DNA of 64,000 nucleotides from Lentinus brumalis (Eukaryota; Basidiomycota; Agaricomycetes; Polyporales; Polyporaceae): assembly GCA_001792895.1 (NCBI GenBank), contig MARA01000046.1:233108-297107 (forward strand), given 5' to 3'. Shown here one piece after another: positions 55,179 through 64,000 of this stretch. The first letter of the stretch is position 1. Each line of letters begins with the position of its first letter. The position numbers and the translations under genes were made by a program. The notes beneath the pieces are model-generated. The model searched no databases, was not told the origin of the DNA, and saw only the letters and a list, made by a program, of their open reading frames with translations.

Positions 55179-55696
55179 TGATACGATCTGGGTACAGACC
55201 GGTAAGGGTAGGCACGTCAGCAGACCCTAGAGCAGAGTGGTCGTGCAGGAGGGTCAAAGTACCAGATCGAAACTGGGGATCCCCAGCTTCAACTACTGGC
55301 TTATATATTACCGCAGCTCCAGCGGAGGTACTATAGGATACGCGACTGTCGGTACTACACAGCGGAATGCCTCAACGCTGCCTTGCTAAGCAGCAAGACC
55401 GTCCGAGTATCGGCAACCTAGCTAGGCCTAGAGCGGGAGCTTCTATTGTATAGTGTTCAGTCAGCAATCGAGCCGGTAAGCACACGGTCGCCCTGGTGCT
55501 GACTGTCGCTTAGTGAGACATGTGTAAGTGTCCACCGGAATTGGAGATCCTAGTGTGCCATATGAGTAAGAGGATTGCATATGTATTGTAAGCGTATGGT
55601 ATCGTAATCCCGCTCGGGGTATTCGTAAGGCTACTCGTGAGGGGTCTCGTGGCTAACGCGGTGTCGTGATGTACGCGAAAAAGTCTGTCCGTTACA
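55179..55696 (-). repeat. 5' LTR (right), uninterrupted, 518 bp
   Basis: TGATACG...GTTACA on the plus strand; it is the intact reference for the split left LTR. A TATATATT near 55302 may be part of the promoter region. Confidence 0.95.
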
Positions 55697-55780
55697 GTTG
55701 GCCTCCCACATCCAGGCCTGTACCTCGATCGACTCTGCGTCAGTATGGGAAGCTTGACGGAACAGAACACTGTGCGTACG

Positions 55781-56263
55781 TCACTCGCAATACATTCTAT
55801 CTCTCACCCCTACTGCGACGAGTTTTGCGTGATCCTGCGGCGTTGTCCTCAAGCACACCAAGTTCTTGCCATCCAGTGTTAGCCTGCTCAAGACATGTGC
55901 GACTCGCGGGGAGATGTAGCTGCGCGCAACACCAGGATCGTACACGGGGTTGCTTTGAGGAGCGTAGATGCTCATCGCCCCCGGCGGCGGGTCGCACGAC
56001 CTTTCGATGAAGCTGAGTGCTTCAACGTCGTACCCGAAGGAACTCAAGGGCCTGCTCTCCGGCGCGCTACCGAGCTTCTAGCATGGGTGAGATCATGCCT
56101 ATCTTCCGTTTGCAATGATCATGCTCACTGTTCGTGCAGCGACGTTCAGTCAGTATCGCGACAATCGCTGAGTGCGACGTCTGATAGCTCAAGCTCTCTA
56201 TCGAGGAGTGCTGCTGGGTGGATTCGCTACCCTTCTAAGTTTCAAGGGTGAGTCACTAGTGCC
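55781..56263 (-). pseudogene. Possible 3' exons of an unrecognised gene
   Basis: An exon-like stretch (about 56243-56145) reads QQHSSIESLSYQTSHSAIVA and ends at a GTCGCT-type donor. After an acceptor (catgctag, about 56082) KLGSAPESRPLSSFGYDVEA continues through YAPQSNPVYDPGVARSYISP and HVLSRLTLDGKNLVCL to a stop at 55781. Upstream coding (minus, 56591-56319) is open but not joined convincingly. Family unknown; could be a live gene or a fragment. It sits just outside the retrotransposon. Confidence 0.35.
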
Positions 56264-56689
56264 GTCCCATCGTCCCATCGTATTCGTGCACACGATATCT
56301 CGGTCGATTCGTTGCAACTCAACGGGCGAGAGATGTGGCATGTCGGTCTACATGCTGATGCAGCATAAGCGTCCTCCTGCCCTCGACGTACCCGTCCATT
56401 CTGTCCAAAACGCCTCGTCCTGCCCGAGATGCTTTTGGACGTTCGGCCCATATCGTACGGTCCTGTCTCAGCCTCACGTCGCGCCCGCGGCTCATTGACG
56501 TCCGGACCGGTGCACTTGTGTCCTGTCGGAGACGCGCCAGCTCAGCGCGGTCGAGTGTCCCGGCTCCAGCGGACACCGCGGCAGTGTGCATGCGTCACAT
56601 GAGTACCGAGTCTTTAATCTCGTTCTCCGATGCATTTGAGCCCCTAGTCTCGTATACTTGGAGAGTTGGACCGAGCTGACGCGAGGAAC

Positions 56690-57061
56690 TTACGCGGCTG
56701 CTCGCAGTACCGGTGTCCCAGCGGCCGCCCATCTCCAGTGTCGTTCGGGCTCCCCTCGTTGCGAACTCTGCACGAACACTGCTACGGAACCCTCGAGGGT
56801 TCCGGGGTGCCTGCGTACACTGCTGGCGAGGCTGCAGCCATCCGTCGGGGGCTCGGAGTGTGGACATATCTGCGCCGTCACGCTCGACGGCTCCCGACAG
56901 TGACTCCCGAGTCCCTAGGCCTGATGTGCGCAACATGGCCCAGCCGCTTCGTAGTCTCGCTGGCGGTGGCGAAGGAAGTTAAGGAGGGATTGCGCGTGCT
57001 CACTGGCCAACCTGCCGACTCATCGGGCTGGATCGCGTCGCAGACCAGGGGGAGGTCGTGA
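56690..57061 (+). CDS. Possible terminal exon of an unrecognised gene
   Basis: An open stretch after a possible acceptor (tgctcgcag, about 56710) reads GVPAYTAGEAAAIRRGLGVW, TPESLGLMCATWPSRFVVSL and KEVKEGLRVLTGQPADSSGW before TGA at 57059-57061. No ATG-bearing first exon found; the opposite strand is also partly open, so strand and reality are uncertain. Confidence 0.3.
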   Translation, partial: LRGCSQYRCPSGRPSPVSFGLPSLRTLHEHCYGTLEGSGVPAYTAGEAAAIRRGLGVWTYLRRHARRLPTVTPESLGLMCATWPSRFVVSLAVAKEVKEGLRVLTGQPADSSGWIASQTRGRS

Positions 57062-57292
57062 GGAACGTTCAGCTGCGGACGATGCTTGTCGGGTGGACAC
57101 CCGTCGCTCAGTGATACTCCTCCAAAATTGGTTGCATTCCTTTCGTTCTCGAGACATGTACACCATACAATAAGGCTAAGGAATCGGACTGTGTTCGCAG
57201 CGTGAAGTTGAAACGAGATTGGACATCCGGGATGCGGGAGGCGTAGTCTCCCATTAATTCATGGGATCACCTATGTGTGGCGTGAGCGTGCT

Positions 57293-57500
57293 CTACTTTG
57301 GAAATGACGGCGGACAACTGCACATAGCTCTCACTCCGTCAAGGATATCTGGCTCGGGTTGGTAACCGGACAGAAGAATCATGTCTTCGAACATGATCTT
57401 CGCTGTCGCCTCGAAATCCGCAGCGATCTTGTTCGGAATCACCCACGATTTCGGCACGGCTCCGGAGCATCCCTTGACCCAGAAAGATTCGCCGGTCCTC
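57293..57500 (-). pseudogene. Gene fragment, unrecognised
   Basis: Minus-strand open stretch ending at 57293: GESFWVKGCSGAVPKSWVIP, then IMFEDMILLSGYQPEPDILD. It appears protein-like and is cut off upstream by the TGACGCG minisatellite. Family not recognised. Confidence 0.3.
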
Positions 57501-57532
57501 CTCCGGACGGCATGGAATAGGGCACAAGTAAA

Positions 57533-57621
57533 TTGACGCGACCTGACGCGACGTGCTGCGACGTGACGCGCATTGACGCGGCGCTTGACGCGACCCGTGA
57601 CGCGACCTGACGCGCCTTGAC
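57533..57621. repeat. TGACGCG minisatellite
   Basis: Eight copies of TGACGCG separated by 2-4 bp, plus one variant (TGCTGCG). Similar GCGTCA/GCGTCGC repeats occur at 37823-37850 in the Plavaka element. Confidence 0.7.
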
Positions 57622-60524
57622 GCGAAGTCTGCCGTGACCCAGGGAGATGTTGGCCCAACTTGAGGCAGATTATGTTCCCGCCATACCATGCTGTACCAAG
57701 GCGGCAAGAGGAGAGATACTTCAGGTCAACACTCAGCTGAAGGTCGCGACGGTTGGAGCGCCAATTCGTCAATCCACGGTCACGCCGGCGCGCAAAGTAA
57801 GATTATGTGTTTGTTCAGAATGTGCACGTCTGGGATCGTCAGCAGTGGCTACCTGAGGTAGCGCTGGGTGGCCTTAGTGTCTGTCGAAGTTCTGGAAATA
57901 GGTCAAATCTGTGATAGGGAACAAGTAAACAGGTTGGCCACCCACTGCTCAAGTAAGTATCATCATCACCGCTTTTTGAATGCGACGATGTACGAGCCGG
58001 CCTGCACCACGGGGGTTCACGCAGGTCGCAGAGAATCATGATTGTTCCCTACCTCACGGAAACGCGTCAAGACTTAAGTGAGAGATGCTGCAGTGGGTAA
58101 CCGGGACCTGTCAAAAGTTGTCGCACTTCAGTTGGGTGATACTTTACGATCGATGAGGAACGAAGAGAATCGTCTTTTAGGTATGACGATTCCTGCCAGC
58201 GAAGGTAACGACAACTGATGTCCGTGGGAAAGTTGTTGGAACTCCGATAGTCAGTAGTAAGTGATTACATAAGCGCATGTAAGAACCAGGTAAGAAACTT
58301 TCTTATGTCCTGGAACCCCAGATTGAGGTTAGGAGTGCACAGCTTTAGGGTTGGCAGACGCTCATGCAGCTCTGTAGCGCAAGTCCAGCATGGTCCTGCT
58401 CATCCAACAACTCTGAGTGTTGCTTCATTTTTGTAGTAGATATAGAATGCAATATAGACTTCTAAGATGCTGTAAGGCAGACTTGTAGTTGAACTATGCT
58501 GCACTGCACTCTCTGTCTCTCTATCTACCCAGTACACATGATTATGCTGCAGCTTAGTGATGTGCTGAGCCCGGCTGGAAGCTGGTTTGTAGGCTCTCAA
58601 GCTGGTCATCTTTAAGCTGAGCTGGGCCGCTATGTCTATCATTCAGAGATGCTTCTTCAGTACCGCATCTGATGCCTATGACCACCAAGGTCTTAACTAT
58701 TATGGTTTATGACAGACTCAGCCCAGAGCGCAACAATCTTTCACATGGGTCCAATTGTGAATGCCATTCAACTGCTTCCAAGATAGTTCTTATGGTATAG
58801 ATGGGGTCAAGGTCAAGGATGGTAAGGTATCAAAAAGCAGTTGCAGTTTGAAGAGCTCAGGCAGCAAACACACACACTGCCTGAGGGTGGTCTCTTGGGA
58901 GGTCCATCGGAGACAAGCAGAGATAACCTGAGAAGAGCTTGAGTAGTCTCAGAAGGGGTGTCCAAGGCCTGATGGACGTCCAGGGCTGTTGGAGGAGTAC
59001 ATCAGAATAACTTGTACGGCTGTGTGTCAGCATGTAGGATTATCCCAAGCACTAAAGCAAATAGAGGTCATCTCTAATAGTCTTGTAGGTGGAACAGAGG
59101 CAGCCGCTCAGATTGCCACCAGTACTGCCAGTGCTGGGGTGGTCGCTGGTGGTTGCGCCTGTTCAATGTTGGCTCTGCATCATCCTCTAACTGTCATCTG
59201 CATTGCTGGCGGCAGGCTCTCTGGTCTGGCTTTCCGAGGTACATAAATTGCATGGATCCATACTTCTCTGGCACTCTGTATCTCCGGTGACACTGCAACA
59301 ACCATGACTTGCGCTTACTCTCCGGCTGGTACTATATGGCTAACTCAGCCCACACTTCATTGTATCTCGGCAGCCTACTGGTCTGATCCTAGGACATGCT
59401 CTTTGTCCTGTGGCCTGCTGCACGTGCTGAGGGGTGCATCATGGTCTAGCTCTTGGCTTAGGTATGTATTGAAGGGGTTGGCTTGCCAGCCCACTTTGCA
59501 AGGTGTCTGCAATGTGCATACATCTTGAATCCAGGTGCCCACTTGTTGGCTTTATGTAACTTGTAATATTCTCCTCGCTGGAGTCGTCGCAATGAGGCGT
59601 ACATCTGTAGTCCACTCTGTATTGAACATGGTCTATATAATTGCAATGACAGCTCAGGTGCTTCTACCATGATATGCATGAACAGAGAGTGTCACCCGAC
59701 CATAGTGCTAAGTATTTGGAATCAAGCTTCTGCTGGCTCGGGGGCCCTTTGAGAATGTCTCGACTCTCCCTTCACCGTGTATTTATTGCTAGCTGTATTG
59801 AGTTTGTCTCTGCCCCAGGGCCTGAGATGACCAGAGATAATCTCGCAAGTCCCCTAACGAGACCCTTGGGATCACCCATGAGACAAATTCCGAGATGATC
59901 TCCGGTTGTCCCGGATGCCCCTCACGAGAGAACCTCCTCATGCAGTGACATAGACATATATAAAGCTGGACTTGCATCAAAGGTATCAAGCAAATATATG
60001 TACAGGCAAGGTACTACATAGCAGTCCAGAAGTAGAGTAACAAAGGCAGTAGTCTGGGCAATAACAAAGGTAAGAAAGGGTGATAGTAGCATAAAAGTAA
60101 CCAGAAGCATCACAAGTAATGGGTAAGCTTGTGATCTAATTGAATATCAATGGTTCTAGTGTGATCTGTTAGGACAAATGCTGCATGTCAGTCTCTGAAT
60201 TGATCAATTGCAACCACTTATAAGACACTCATAATTATCTTGAGCTCACATCATCCAGCCAACTTACTCAACAGCATCAGCAATATGTTATTACTCTGTA
60301 CTGTTAGTCACCATCTTACTAAACTACTTACTGATCAACTATACCAGCAAATAGTGTCATCACTGTTGCCCTATTTGATTGCCAGTACCAAGCAATGACA
60401 TCCATAACTGATGAGTGCAATTCATCATATTGTTGACACATAAACAGCATAGTAACAGATCTAATGGGTGGTGGACTGACATTAGCCTCAGCTATGGGTC
60501 TTTTTGTTGGAGTCAATGATCACC

Positions 60525-60860
60525 CACGGCATTGTTATCTGCTATAGTTTCCTTGTACCGCTCTAGTATCTGTCACAGTTGCCCCCATAACACCCACTCA
60601 CCCACTGCATTATTATCTGCCATAGTCCTTCTTGTATCACTTTGCTATCTGCTTTGTTATCCCTCATAGTTGCCCTTGTTATGCCCACTTACCTGCTGCA
60701 TTATAATCTGCCATAGTCCTTCTTGTATCGCTCTAGTATCTGTCATAGTTGCTCACATAACGTCCACTTACCTGCTGCATTATTATCTGCCATAGTCCGC
60801 CTTATATCACTTTGTTATCCACTTTGTTACCCATCATAGTTGCCCTCATAACGCCCACTT
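60525..60860. repeat. Degenerate tandem repeat, about 77-91 bp unit, about four copies
   Basis: GCATTATTATCTGCCATAGT or close variants start near 60529, 60607, 60698 and 60777, each followed by CTTGTATC-CT, a TATCTG/TTATCC word, CATAGTTGC and a run like ATAACGCCCACTTACCTGCT. Non-coding. Confidence 0.75.
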
Positions 60861-61288
60861 ACTCTATTGAGAACAAAGCCCACAGCTTGCCTGATTGCCG
60901 GTGTCATCCAAAACTACTGAATGCAATCCATCCAGTTATTAAACCCTACTGATGATACTGATGCATGTTATTTGTGATAGACAAACTAGAGCCTCTGTTA
61001 GAAGTCCCCATATTGAAGTTACTTATCAGTTTGTAGAGCCATTGCCAAAACAATCCTAACAGCTTACAGTTTCAGATTGTCCGTCCCAATCGGGCAATTA
61101 AGCGCCGGAAAGCGCCGAGCTCGAAACTGCACCTTGTTGACTTTGTTTGGCCAATAGATTGAAAGACTGATAATAAATGTTGATAGGGAGACTTATAACT
61201 CAGTCTGTAGGTATTGTAGCACACAATAGAGACTTTGTTATCCTGATCAAGTGCCGGGAATAGGATGGATTGCACTCATTAATACCAG

Positions 61289-61431
61289 ATGATGCCATGC
61301 CCATGCTTACAAATCACGGGCGGCAAAAACATGGCGGAAAAGTGTCGTTGTGATTGTGATTATGACGTACGACGACACTTTTCCGCCATGTTTTTGCCGC
61401 CCGTGATTTGTAAGCATGGGCTTGGCATCAT
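61289..61431. repeat. Near-perfect palindrome, 60-bp arms, 23-bp loop
   Basis: Arm 61289-61348 (starts ATGATGCCATGCCCATGC) is the reverse complement of 61372-61431 with one mismatch. The outer 25 bp of the right arm are repeated once more directly downstream (61432-61457, ATTTGTAAGCAAGGCTTGG). Looks like a foldback/MITE-type element; no ORF. Confidence 0.85.
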
Positions 61432-62119
61432 AATTTGTAAGCAAGGCTTGGCATCATTCCAATTACAATCCATTCAAACTGCAATAGAGTGCCCTATTAA
61501 CGCAGTTCTATGCCAAGTAAGCTTTATAAGTGATGTGCAAATGTTGTAAGCAGGGACTCTATCCGTCCTCTGAGTAATTGAGGTTGTTTATGTAAAGATA
61601 AGTACATGTTAATGGGATGGATTGCATCTATGTCTTCTGGATGTAAGTACCAATGGACGGCGCCAATAAGAACTGTTTGTATCACATCTCTCTCAATACT
61701 TATCCAATCCGGACGAATGTTATACCATTTGAAAGCTACAGAGGAGCTCTACAACATGGGCTGTGTTTGCAGCCATGTCAATTGATGTTTGTTTATGTGT
61801 TTATGGCATAAAGATATGTATCATTGGCACCAATTGCCCTCTACCAGTGAATTCTTATACCAGGGCTCCTATAATACCTGTATCTCTATGCAGGTGTTAT
61901 AATAATTATACACTGTGATACTTACACTATTCATGAACAGCAGAGAAAGTTGCATGCTAGGTTGTAACTAACATATTATCTATCACAACAGTCAACGGAC
62001 GAAGCGGTGTGGCCGGCCTCCTTCGACAGAGGGGCCACCAGTGCGAGTGTGTACGAGGACCTCGATGAAGGAAGCGGAGGCGCGGCCAGCCGCCTTCGCA
62101 CGACGAGGACTCTGCTGCC

Positions 62120-62554
62120 ATGGGGCACGAGGTGGACGAGGCGGAGTCCTCCATCACGGCACATCAGATGGAGACGTGTACAGGGCCTCAATCCGAGACC
62201 CGTGCTGGATCCCAGCAGACATCCCAGATCCTGGGATTAAACATGGACGATGTACGTCCTCGCTCGCGGAGTCCCGAGCTTGACGGGAGGCCTGTCCCCA
62301 CGTCGCACGTGGGTTCTGCCGGCCAACAGTCTGAGGAGACGAACGACCTCAGAGATGGCCCAGCAACACAGAGCGATGGCTCTGCAGCTCCTGCTCTGGA
62401 GATGGATGTGGATGACCCAATGCAAGGCCCACCGCCCTCACCCACGAGACGCGTACAATGGCGCAGGACACCCTCACCCGTAAAGAAGCACCGCAATTGC
62501 AACGCTCAACATGAACGGCTATGGGAATCTTGTCAGAGATCACGAAAACAATAA
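62120..62554 (+). CDS. Non-LTR retrotransposon ORF1-like protein, 144 aa
   Basis: From ATG at 62120: acidic/Ser-Pro-rich, low complexity (MDDVRPRSRSPELDGRPVPT, LEMDVDDPMQGPPPSPTRRV), no zinc knuckle seen. It overlaps, in another frame, the start of the endonuclease region, which is the layout of LINE-type elements with a short gag-like first frame. Truncated or short relative to usual ORF1 proteins. Confidence 0.5.
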   Translation: MGHEVDEAESSITAHQMETCTGPQSETRAGSQQTSQILGLNMDDVRPRSRSPELDGRPVPTSHVGSAGQQSEETNDLRDGPATQSDGSAAPALEMDVDDPMQGPPPSPTRRVQWRRTPSPVKKHRNCNAQHERLWESCQRSRKQ

Positions 62555-64000
62555 ATGGGGCCGCATATACAAAGTACTGTCTGACCAACATATAGGCATT
62601 CTCCGGCTCCAGGAGACGCACCTTACCGACGAGAGGAAGGCTGGCCTTCACAAGATGTTTGCAAGGCGCATTAAGATCTTCCATTCAGCACACCCGGATG
62701 CCCCAACCTAACGGGAGGGAGTAGCGATTGTAATTAATACGCACTATCTCGATGAGTCCAAGGCCGAAGCTACTGAGATTATACCTGGAAGAGCTCTGCA
62801 GCTGTCAATTGAATGTCAGGGCGGAGACAAGCGGCACATACTGTGTGTCTATGCTCCAACATCTGATGGTGTAGAAGGACATAAGAGGTTCTTCAACGAG
62901 CTGGAAGAATATTATGAAACGCACCCAGCGAGCCCCAAGCCACAACTCATGGCAGGCGACTTCAACAATGTCGAAGACATTATCGACCGGCTGCCTGTCC
63001 AAGATGGCCCCGATACATCAATTATCGCCCTCGACAGGCTGAAACTAAGTCTTGGCCTCATGATTGCTGATGGCTGGCGTACGACGAACCCAACGGCGCG
63101 CGACTACACTTTCCACCGTGGGTCCGGACAGAACACTGTCTTCTCGAGGCTAAATCGCATTTACGTCAGTACTGATCTCTTCAATAATGCCCGGACTGGC
63201 GAATATGCGAGCCCGGGGTAAAGACTGACCATAGTATGGTCAGCGTCCAGCTCACCTTGGATACGGCCCCGATAGTTCGTCCAGGCCGACCGATCTTCCC
63301 ACTCGGGCTGCTGAAAGACAACAAACTAGCGAAGAGCATTAAGCAGAGAGGCATGGAAGCTCTGCATGAACTCACCTGCCTTGAAACCTCCGGGGTGCGG
63401 ACAGAGGGGCGAACCCACAAACTGTACTGCATAAATTCAAGGTCGACACCATGCTGATGGCAAGAGACCGGGAAGAGCGGTTGTACCAAAGCTGCTCCAT
63501 GAGATCCGAGAACTCGAGTCGGAGCTGCGGAAGGTCAAGGCAGACCGCACGATGTCGGAACAAGCGACACTTGAGGCGGCGGCTGCGCTAACAACACAGA
63601 TCGAGAGCTAAAGATGAAGAGATTCAAACAGCAGCAGCAGAATTCGAGGGCAACCATAGACTATATGGGGAACACCCTACGAAGTACTGGTCGCAGTTGC
63701 ACAAAGAGAGCGCACCTAGAGATGTCATTCCTGCCTTCGAGAAGAACCTGAGAGGGGACCGTCGGAGGAAGCACGGTACGAGACAGACTTGGCCAAAATG
63801 GCGGAGATGGCGAGACGGCACCACAACCATGTTCAGCGCGATGAGCCGAGTATGAAACCAGCGGATGAGCGTGAGCAGGATATCCGGACAGCCTTGAACA
63901 GCCTCAATGTGTCAGTATCAGACGAACAATGCCAGGAGCTCATGCGAAATAACGTACGAGGAGTGCGAACTTTCCTTATGATTCTCAAAGAATGGGTCTG
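62480..64000 (+). pseudogene. LINE-type endonuclease/reverse transcriptase, broken, runs off the right edge
   Basis: AP-like endonuclease domain: IATLNMNGYGNLVRDHENNK, ILRLQETHLTDERK (catalytic Glu), GVAIVINTHYLDES, ILCVYAPTSD, LMAGDFNNVEDIIDRLP (GDFN), SRLNRIYVSTDLF, TDHSMVSVQL. A TAA at 62709-62711 interrupts it and a one-base shift near 63218 follows. The usual SRxDRIY aspartate is Asn here. Linker pieces continue in shifting frames (KYWSQLHKESAPRDVIPAFE near 63678-63740). The RT itself would lie beyond the window. Dead copy. Confidence 0.82.

Larger units (their letters stand above)
46100..55696 (-). mobile_element. Ty3/Gypsy chromovirus, young insertion, transcribed on the minus strand
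   Basis: Two 518-bp LTRs (TG...CA) flank gag and pol. GTTGG is duplicated immediately outside (46095-46099 and 55697-55701). A polypurine tract (minus AGAGAGGGAGGTAGA, 48299-48285) lies next to the left LTR, showing that the left LTR is the 3' one. The LTRs differ at one base (A at 48237, G at 55649; a CpG), indicating a recent insertion. The left LTR is split by a later 1.67-kb insertion, so the element itself is 7.9 kb. Pol order is protease, RT, RNase H, integrase, chromodomain, which places it among the chromoviruses. Coding is damaged (one frameshift, two stops), so this copy is not autonomous. No TGG-type primer-binding site was found next to the right LTR. Confidence 0.92.
57840..61985. 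other. AT-richer block without recognisable genes
   Basis: Base composition changes visibly from about 57.9 kb: long AT-rich stretches, many stops in all frames, low coding content. It holds a tandem repeat (60525-60860), a large palindrome (61289-61431) and a 12-bp word GGATGGATTGCA or its complement at about 60919, 61263 and 61614. One minus-strand fragment (about 59610-59460, LQMYASLRRLQRGEYYKLHK) could be a remnant of a mobile-element protein. Most likely decayed transposon DNA; nothing more can be named. Confidence 0.5.

Noticed and set aside
1..64000. CRISPR array, operon or bacterial features
   Set aside because: No direct-repeat/spacer pattern; introns and gene families are fungal throughout.

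Overview
The window looks like nuclear DNA of a mushroom-forming basidiomycete (Agaricomycetes, probably a wood-decay lineage). The signs are GC-rich compact genes split by very short GT-AG introns (41-73 bp, up to about 120 bp), several expanded families of F-box/leucine-rich proteins, a Plavaka-type DNA transposon with its DUF6698 partner, a chromodomain Ty3/Gypsy retrotransposon, and single-copy fungal genes (DUF3605, ACT-domain, nitroreductase). All gene models were spliced by eye and checked for frame; none was tested by search or alignment software.

Layout. 0-35 kb is gene space: a tandem F-box pair (3-2341); an EthD-like protein (4009-4710); the first of three divergent pairs of small secreted Thr/Val-rich proteins, here called A and B (6131-7654); a possible peptide-motif gene (8879-9686); a 52-residue C2H2 finger gene (9929-10156); a second F-box family in three states (10617-12272 intact, 18725-20468 intact, 21782-22369 internally deleted); a nitroreductase (13512-14246); a large membrane protein (15315-17300); a DUF3605 gene (17383-18477); an ACT-domain gene (20721-21281); a Zn2Cys6-like protein (22739-23581); A/B pairs two and three (24870-26364, 28207-29698); and a third F-box family as a tandem pair (30112-34201).

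35-56 kb is mobile DNA. A Plavaka element with short terminal inverted repeats and a 3-bp GTA duplication (35984-45618) carries an intact 10-exon transposase, a divergent DUF6698 gene and a third, unrecognised gene. About 0.5 kb further on is a young chromovirus (46100-55696, GTTGG duplication, LTRs differing at one base of 518). Its left LTR has been split by a 1.67-kb element with terminal inverted repeats. 56-64 kb holds gene fragments, a TGACGCG minisatellite, a visibly AT-richer block with tandem repeats and a 60-bp-arm palindrome, and the broken 5' half of a non-LTR retrotransposon running off the right edge.

The most unusual signal is the A/B system. Three times the same two small secreted, alternating Thr/Val proteins sit head to head across a 660-700 bp spacer that keeps common sequence blocks and two TATA boxes, each about 90 bp from its start codon. 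This implies coordinated production of two partner surface or secreted proteins. One A copy carries a 1-nt deletion.
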